A stretch of 64,000 nt of DNA. It comes from Leadbetterella sp964563435. Its GTDB lineage: Bacteria; Bacteroidota; Bacteroidia; Cytophagales; Spirosomataceae. The translations under genes and the position numbers were made by a program. Numbering within the stretch: position 1 is the first letter of the stretch; the number at the start of each line of letters is the position of its first letter. The stretch covers positions 1 through 64,000 of the forward strand of contig CAZLXI010000007.1 of assembly GCA_964563435.1 (NCBI GenBank), written 5' to 3'. Positions 60,213-64,000 of this stretch are shown here, piece after piece. The notes beneath the pieces are model-generated. The model made no database searches. It was not told the origin of the DNA and saw only the letters and a program-made list of their open reading frames with translations.

Positions 60213-60956
60213 TCAGACAGGATTTTGACTTAAAAAACCGGCGATCCGGCTTTCACAGATTTTGACCACCTCTTCTGGGGCTATGCCGGCGGGCTCCATC
60301 GGGGCCAGCGCGGTCCAAGACATAGCCGTGAAGCTGGTCAGGGGGAAAAACCCTTTCGGGTTGAACCTGCCGGTTTTACGGATAGCGATGGGTACTACCA
60401 GGGCCTCCGGGCATTTTTTCAGTAATGTGGCTACTCCACCCACGGCAAAAGGCTTAAGCCTGCCTGTTCTTGACCGTGTACCCTCGGGGAAGATAACGGC
60501 GGAAAAACGATTTTCATAAATGTGTTTTGCAAAACGAAGAAGCTCGGAAATGGCCTGTTTCGGGTCATTCCGGTCAATAAGCGCGGCCTGACCCACCCGC
60601 AGGTTATAGGAGATGCCTGGAATACCCCGGGCCAGCTCTTTTTTGGAAACAAACTTCGGGGTGTATTTTCTCAGAAACCAGATGATGCCCGGAATGTCAA
60701 ACATACTTTGGTGGTTGGAGATGAAGATGACGGTTCTGCCGGTGGGGATGTCGGTCTGCTGCGAAAATGAGGCGGTCGAACCGGTCACATACCAGCCTGC
60801 AATAATACAGAGGTTAAAGATCTCTACTGACTTTTGGTGGGCGCGGGGGCCGAAAACATGATAGGCGATCACCTGTACACCGTGAAAGATCACCATCAGG
60901 AAACCGAAATACAGTAAATATATACTGCCCAGGATATAATCGAGGACTTTCTTCAA
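60213..60956 (-). CDS. plsC: 1-acyl-sn-glycerol-3-phosphate acyltransferase
   Basis: 247-aa acyltransferase for phosphatidic acid synthesis: catalytic HX4D in SNHQSMFDIPG, FPEGTRSRTGRL, and membrane anchor near residues 5-35. Divergent from the acyl-ACP desaturase gene, a fitting lipid-metabolism neighbour. A minus-strand TAACTTTG (60973-60980) is the probable -7. Confidence 0.93.
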   Translation of the reverse strand: MKKVLDYILGSIYLLYFGFLMVIFHGVQVIAYHVFGPRAHQKSVEIFNLCIIAGWYVTGSTASFSQQTDIPTGRTVIFISNHQSMFDIPGIIWFLRKYTPKFVSKKELARGIPGISYNLRVGQAALIDRNDPKQAISELLRFAKHIYENRFSAVIFPEGTRSRTGRLKPFAVGGVATLLKKCPEALVVPIAIRKTGRFNPKGFFPLTSFTAMSWTALAPMEPAGIAPEEVVKICESRIAGFLSQNPV

Positions 60957-60972
60957 GAGATTGATTTTTTTA

Positions 60973-60980
60973 CAAAGTTA
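60973..60980 (-). promoter_or_regulatory. -7 element of plsC
   Basis: Minus-strand TAACTTTG, full match, 17 bp before the start. Confidence 0.4.
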
Positions 60981-61056
60981 TGTCATTCGGGGAATACTTT
61001 TGGAATAGTTTTTTCAGGGTTTTATGATTTTACTACCGGAATAATGTATATTTCAG

Positions 61057-61064
61057 TAATTTTG
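61057..61064 (+). promoter_or_regulatory. -7 element of the desaturase gene
   Basis: TAATTTTG, full match. It lies downstream of the in-frame ATG at 61044, so translation must begin at 61089. Confidence 0.55.
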
Positions 61065-61088
61065 CACCAAAAAAAGTCTTACGTATAC

Positions 61089-62066
61089 ATGGAGCCGTCG
61101 AGAATAGAAGTAATGAAACACTTTGGAAAGGAAATGGATGAACTTTCTATGGAATTCCTGAATCCTATTGAATCGAACTGGCAACCTTCCGACTTTTTAC
61201 CCGACTCTACCCGGGAAGATTTCCTGGATGAATTGAAGGAGCTCCAGGAAGCCTGCCGCGAACTGCCGTACGATTACCTGGCGGTGCTGGTAGGCGATTG
61301 TATCACGGAGGAGGCTTTGCCCACTTACACCTCCTGGCTCATGACCGTGGAAGGGATCAAACAGGTGGAGGAGCCGGATTCCGGCTGGGTGAAATGGGTA
61401 CGGTGGTGGACGGCGGAAGAGAACCGCCACGGCGACCTGCTGAATAAATACCTTTATCTTTCCGGAAGGATCAATATGCGGGAGATGGAAACTTCTACCC
61501 AGTGGCTGATCGCCGACGGTTTTGACATCGGTACGGACGGTGACCCTTACCGGAACTTTATCTATACCTCCTTCCAGGAGCTGGCCACCAATATTTCACA
61601 CCGGAGAACCGCCACCTTGGCCAAGAAATTCGGTAACAACCACCTGTCGAAGATCTGCGGTAAAATCGCTTCCGACGAGATGCGGCACGCAAGAGCTTAT
61701 AAAACTTTTATTTCCAAGTTTTTTGAAGTAGATGCTTCGGGGGTGATGCTGGCCTTTGAAGATATGATGCGTAAGAAAATAGTGATGCCTGCCCACTTCC
61801 TGAGAGAGACCGGTGAAAAGATCGGTGAGGTGTTCTCCCACTTTTCAGATTCGGCCCAACGGCTGGGTGTGTATACAACTATTGATTATATAGAGATCCT
61901 CGAAGGTCTGCTGAAAGACTGGAAAATTGATAAGATAACCGACCTTAACTCTTCTGCGGAAAGGGCGCGGGATTACCTGCTGGCCCTTCCGGCACGTTTG
62001 AGAAGGATCGCAGACAGAACCAAGATCCCTGAACTGGAATACGAATTCCGATGGATTTCAAGGTAA
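61089..62066 (+). CDS. Acyl-ACP desaturase
   Basis: 325 aa from the ATG at 61089 (MEPSRIEVMKHFGKEMDELS), placed by the promoter. Soluble diiron acyl-ACP desaturase (plant stearoyl-ACP desaturase family). Metal-ligand motifs: EENRHGDLLNKYL and DEMRHARAYKTF (E-x2-H type, four-helix bundle). Introduces a double bond into fatty acids bound to acyl carrier protein, probably to adjust membrane fluidity. Found in Bacteroidota and actinobacteria. Confidence 0.9.
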   Translation: MEPSRIEVMKHFGKEMDELSMEFLNPIESNWQPSDFLPDSTREDFLDELKELQEACRELPYDYLAVLVGDCITEEALPTYTSWLMTVEGIKQVEEPDSGWVKWVRWWTAEENRHGDLLNKYLYLSGRINMREMETSTQWLIADGFDIGTDGDPYRNFIYTSFQELATNISHRRTATLAKKFGNNHLSKICGKIASDEMRHARAYKTFISKFFEVDASGVMLAFEDMMRKKIVMPAHFLRETGEKIGEVFSHFSDSAQRLGVYTTIDYIEILEGLLKDWKIDKITDLNSSAERARDYLLALPARLRRIADRTKIPELEYEFRWISR

Positions 62067-62123
62067 TTAATTTACATGGGTCGGAAGACGCAGATTTAGC
62101 AGATTAACAGTGATTTTGTTCAA

Positions 62124-62495
62124 ATGGATTTTCCGGTAATGGTCCGACATTGGCTCCTTAAACCATACCCGGCTATTACAGCCACCGTATGCGTTTGTGT
62201 GTTGCTGTTTGCCCCATCCACTGACCTTCCCGCCGATACACCCGTGTGGATCAACGATAAGGTGGCTCATGGGATCGTTTTTGCAGGCTTAAGCTTTCTT
62301 TGGATGCAATGTCTCCGGAAAGAGGGCCGGGTGTTTTTCATACTGCTCGTTTTTGCATTTTCTACGGAGATCGTGCAGTATCTCCTTCCCGCCTCCTTTC
62401 TAAGGTCTTTTGATCTGAAAGATATTGTGGCAGATGTGACGGGTGTGCTGCTGGGGCTGGTGGTGAGCCGGGTATTTGACCGGCTCCTTCCTTAA
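62124..62495 (+). CDS. VanZ-like membrane protein
   Basis: 123-aa membrane protein with about four helices. The VanZ-like core VWINDKVAHGIVFAGLSFLW and DLKDIVADVTGVLLGLVV are present. VanZ-family proteins affect glycopeptide sensitivity in Gram-positives; in Bacteroidota the role is unknown. The leader carries CAGATTTAGCAGATTAACAG, a repeat-like sequence. Confidence 0.85.
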   Translation: MDFPVMVRHWLLKPYPAITATVCVCVLLFAPSTDLPADTPVWINDKVAHGIVFAGLSFLWMQCLRKEGRVFFILLVFAFSTEIVQYLLPASFLRSFDLKDIVADVTGVLLGLVVSRVFDRLLP

Positions 62496-62522
62496 TCGGA
62501 GAAAGTGTCTGAAAAATGGGTA

Positions 62523-62556
62523 TGACAAGTTCGGTTCCGGAGAACCGAACTTGTCA
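62523..62556. terminator. Strong hairpin between convergent genes
   Basis: A perfect 15-bp stem (TGACAAGTTCGGTTC, 62523-62537, with its complement at 62542-62556) and a 4-nt loop. There is no T-tract, so it could also be an extragenic palindrome. It sits between the VanZ gene and aspS. Confidence 0.65.
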
Positions 62557-62611
62557 ATAACAGCATAGTCGGGAACCGCGTAAACAAGACCCTGCCCAAA
62601 CAAGAAACCCT

Positions 62612-64000
62612 CTACCGCACCTGTATATTCAGCTCCTTCAGCTGCTCCTCATGCAAAGTAGAAGGTGAATCGATCATCACATCGCGGCCGCTGTTATTCT
62701 TGGGGAAGGCAATGAAGTCACGGATAGAGTCGGCTCCTCCGAAAAGAGAACAAAGGCGATCAAATCCGAAGGCCAGGCCGGCATGCGGTGGTGCTCCGTA
62801 CTCAAATGCCTCCATCAGGAAACCAAACTGTTTTTTGGCCTCCTCCGGCGGGAATCCTAATATTTCAAACATTTTACTTTGAAGCTCCTTTTGGAAGATC
62901 CTGACAGACCCGCCGCCGACCTCGGTGCCGTTGATGACCATATCATAGGCATTGGCCCTTACACCGCCGGGATCGCTCTCCAGGAGGGGAAGATCTTCGG
63001 GCTTGGGTGCTGTAAACGGATGGTGCATGGCGAACCAGCGTTGTTCCTCCTCGCCGTATTCCAGGAGTGGGAAATCGAGTACCCATAATACCCGGAAGTC
63101 ATCGGGTTTTCTAAGCCCCAGCCGGCTGCCCATTTCCAGGCGGAGCTCGTTCAGCTGCTTTCGGGCCTTGTCTTTCGGGCCGGAAATGATCAGGATCATG
63201 TCGCCTGCTTTTGCTCCGAAACGATCAGCGATGGCTTGCAGGTCACTTTCGGAATAGAACTTGTCAACAGACGATTTAATAGTGCCGTCAGCATTCAGCC
63301 GGATATATACCAGTCCTTTGGCGCCGATCTGCGGTCTTTTGACCCAGTCGGTCAGCTCATCTAACTGCTTACGGGTGTAATCAGCACAGCCTTCAGCGTT
63401 AATACCTACTATGAGTTCGGCTTCATCAAATACCTGGAACCCTTTGTTTTTTACGAGGTCATTCAGTTCCGAGAATTGCATCCCGAAGCGGGTGTCGGGT
63501 TTGTCCGAACCATAATATTTCATGGCATCGGCCCAGGTCATACGCGGAACTTCCGCCAGGTCTATTCCTTTTACGGTTTTGAACAGGTGGCGAACCAGGC
63601 CTTCAAACATGTTCAACACGTCTTCCTGCTCCACAAACGACATCTCGCAGTCGATCTGCGTGAATTCGGGCTGTCGGTCGGCGCGCAGGTCTTCATCCCG
63701 GAAACACTTCACGATCTGGTAGTAGCGGTCAAAACCCGATACCATCAGCAGTTGCTTGAAGGTCTGAGGCGACTGAGGCAGGGCATAAAACTCTCCGGGA
63801 TTCATCCGGCTGGGCACCACAAAATCGCGGGCACCCTCGGGGGTGGATTTGATCAGAACCGGCGTTTCCACTTCTATAAAATCTTTGGAATCGAGGTAAA
63901 GGCGGGTCTGCTGCGCTACTTTATGACGTAATACCAGGTTTTGACGCACTGAATTTCTTCTCAGGTCGAGGTAGCGGAACCTCATCCGGAGCTCATCGCC
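62612..64000 (-). CDS. aspS: Aspartyl-tRNA synthetase, 5'-truncated by window edge
   Basis: About 462 C-terminal residues of a ~585-aa class II synthetase; the gene continues past 64000 (the reading frame is open to the edge, coding GDELR before MRFRYLDLRRN). Motif 2 FRDEDLRADRQPEFTQID, motif 3 in AFGFDRLCSL, and the bacterial GAD insert (about 270-400 of the full protein) are seen. The N-terminal anticodon-binding OB-fold lies outside. Charges tRNA-Asp. Confidence 0.96.
   Translation of the reverse strand, partial: GDELRMRFRYLDLRRNSVRQNLVLRHKVAQQTRLYLDSKDFIEVETPVLIKSTPEGARDFVVPSRMNPGEFYALPQSPQTFKQLLMVSGFDRYYQIVKCFRDEDLRADRQPEFTQIDCEMSFVEQEDVLNMFEGLVRHLFKTVKGIDLAEVPRMTWADAMKYYGSDKPDTRFGMQFSELNDLVKNKGFQVFDEAELIVGINAEGCADYTRKQLDELTDWVKRPQIGAKGLVYIRLNADGTIKSSVDKFYSESDLQAIADRFGAKAGDMILIISGPKDKARKQLNELRLEMGSRLGLRKPDDFRVLWVLDFPLLEYGEEEQRWFAMHHPFTAPKPEDLPLLESDPGGVRANAYDMVINGTEVGGGSVRIFQKELQSKMFEILGFPPEEAKKQFGFLMEAFEYGAPPHAGLAFGFDRLCSLFGGADSIRDFIAFPKNNSGRDVMIDSPSTLHEEQLKELNIQVR

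Overview
This window looks like chromosomal DNA of a Bacteroidota bacterium, probably from the Cytophagales; the genus cannot be fixed from the sequence. The reasons are the gene content (GLPGLI protein, carboxypeptidase-regulatory-domain/TonB-type outer membrane proteins, PorG-like DUF6089 proteins, LytS/LytTR two-component pairs, a membrane-anchored MutS-like ATPase, an acyl-ACP desaturase, a heme-binding dehydrogenase fused to HEAT repeats), the lack of Shine-Dalgarno sequences, and repeated matches to the Bacteroidota -7 promoter element TAnnTTTG. Base composition is near 48-50% G+C by eye. Genes are dense on both strands. I saw no rRNA, tRNA, CRISPR array, phage or transposase gene.

Layout. 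0.1-1.9 kb: membrane MutS-like ATPase. 2.1-7.7 kb (minus): tripartite RND efflux operon (outer membrane factor, adaptor, pump), followed at 8.0-9.9 kb by a LytS/LytTR pair. 10.1-13.5 kb (plus): M16 protease and a thioredoxin-fold protein. 13.5-17.4 kb (minus): WbsX-like protein, 2OG-Fe(II) oxygenase and exporter ABC protein. 17.5-21.4 kb: META/NlpE-like lipoprotein, acetyl-CoA synthetase, Tat-exported sugar-isomerase-like protein. 21.5-25.9 kb: RidA, PruA, an HglS-like 2-oxoadipate dioxygenase/decarboxylase and a saccharopine dehydrogenase, together suggesting amino-acid (probably lysine) catabolism. 26.2-28.5 kb: two glycosyltransferases. 28.8-32.9 kb: two paralogous small secreted cysteine proteins, a GLPGLI protein and a large outer membrane protein. 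33.0-34.0 kb: RES/Xre toxin-antitoxin pair with a long inverted repeat at its promoter. 34.0-37.5 kb: rRNA methyltransferase, MscS channel, exonuclease, small zinc-ribbon-like protein, SSB. 37.6-46.6 kb: TonB-type receptor, intradiol-dioxygenase-like lipoprotein, second LytS/LytTR pair, membrane protein, remnant of a DCC-family gene, large heme-binding dehydrogenase. 46.6-50.1 kb (minus): ComA, DedA, AroE, [2Fe-2S] ferredoxin and HAD phosphatase. 50.2-56.6 kb: BamA-like protein, SppA, two PspC mini-proteins around a DUF4056 protein and a trypsin-like protease. 56.7-64.0 kb: two PorG-like proteins, NAD kinase, CBS protein, PlsC, acyl-ACP desaturase, VanZ protein and a 5'-truncated aspS.

The most unusual material is non-coding. 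(1) A ~124-bp dispersed repeat with terminal inverted repeats occurs twice in opposite orientations (47.7 and 56.6 kb); in both cases the same end of the element supplies the last codons and stop of the adjacent gene (aroE, pspC). (2) Several gene ends carry decayed tandem copies of about 53-73 bp (ssb, the LytS/LytTR junction, the LytTR 3' end, the thioredoxin-fold gene). (3) A 21-bp repeat inside the 37.6-40.1 kb receptor gene encodes variable heptads. (4) A promoter-like element plus a strong terminator with no ORF at 21.52-21.60 kb suggests a small RNA. The small-secreted-protein/GLPGLI/outer-membrane cassette at 28.8-32.9 kb is the best candidate for a poorly described protein system. All functional names come from motif recognition by eye, without database searches.
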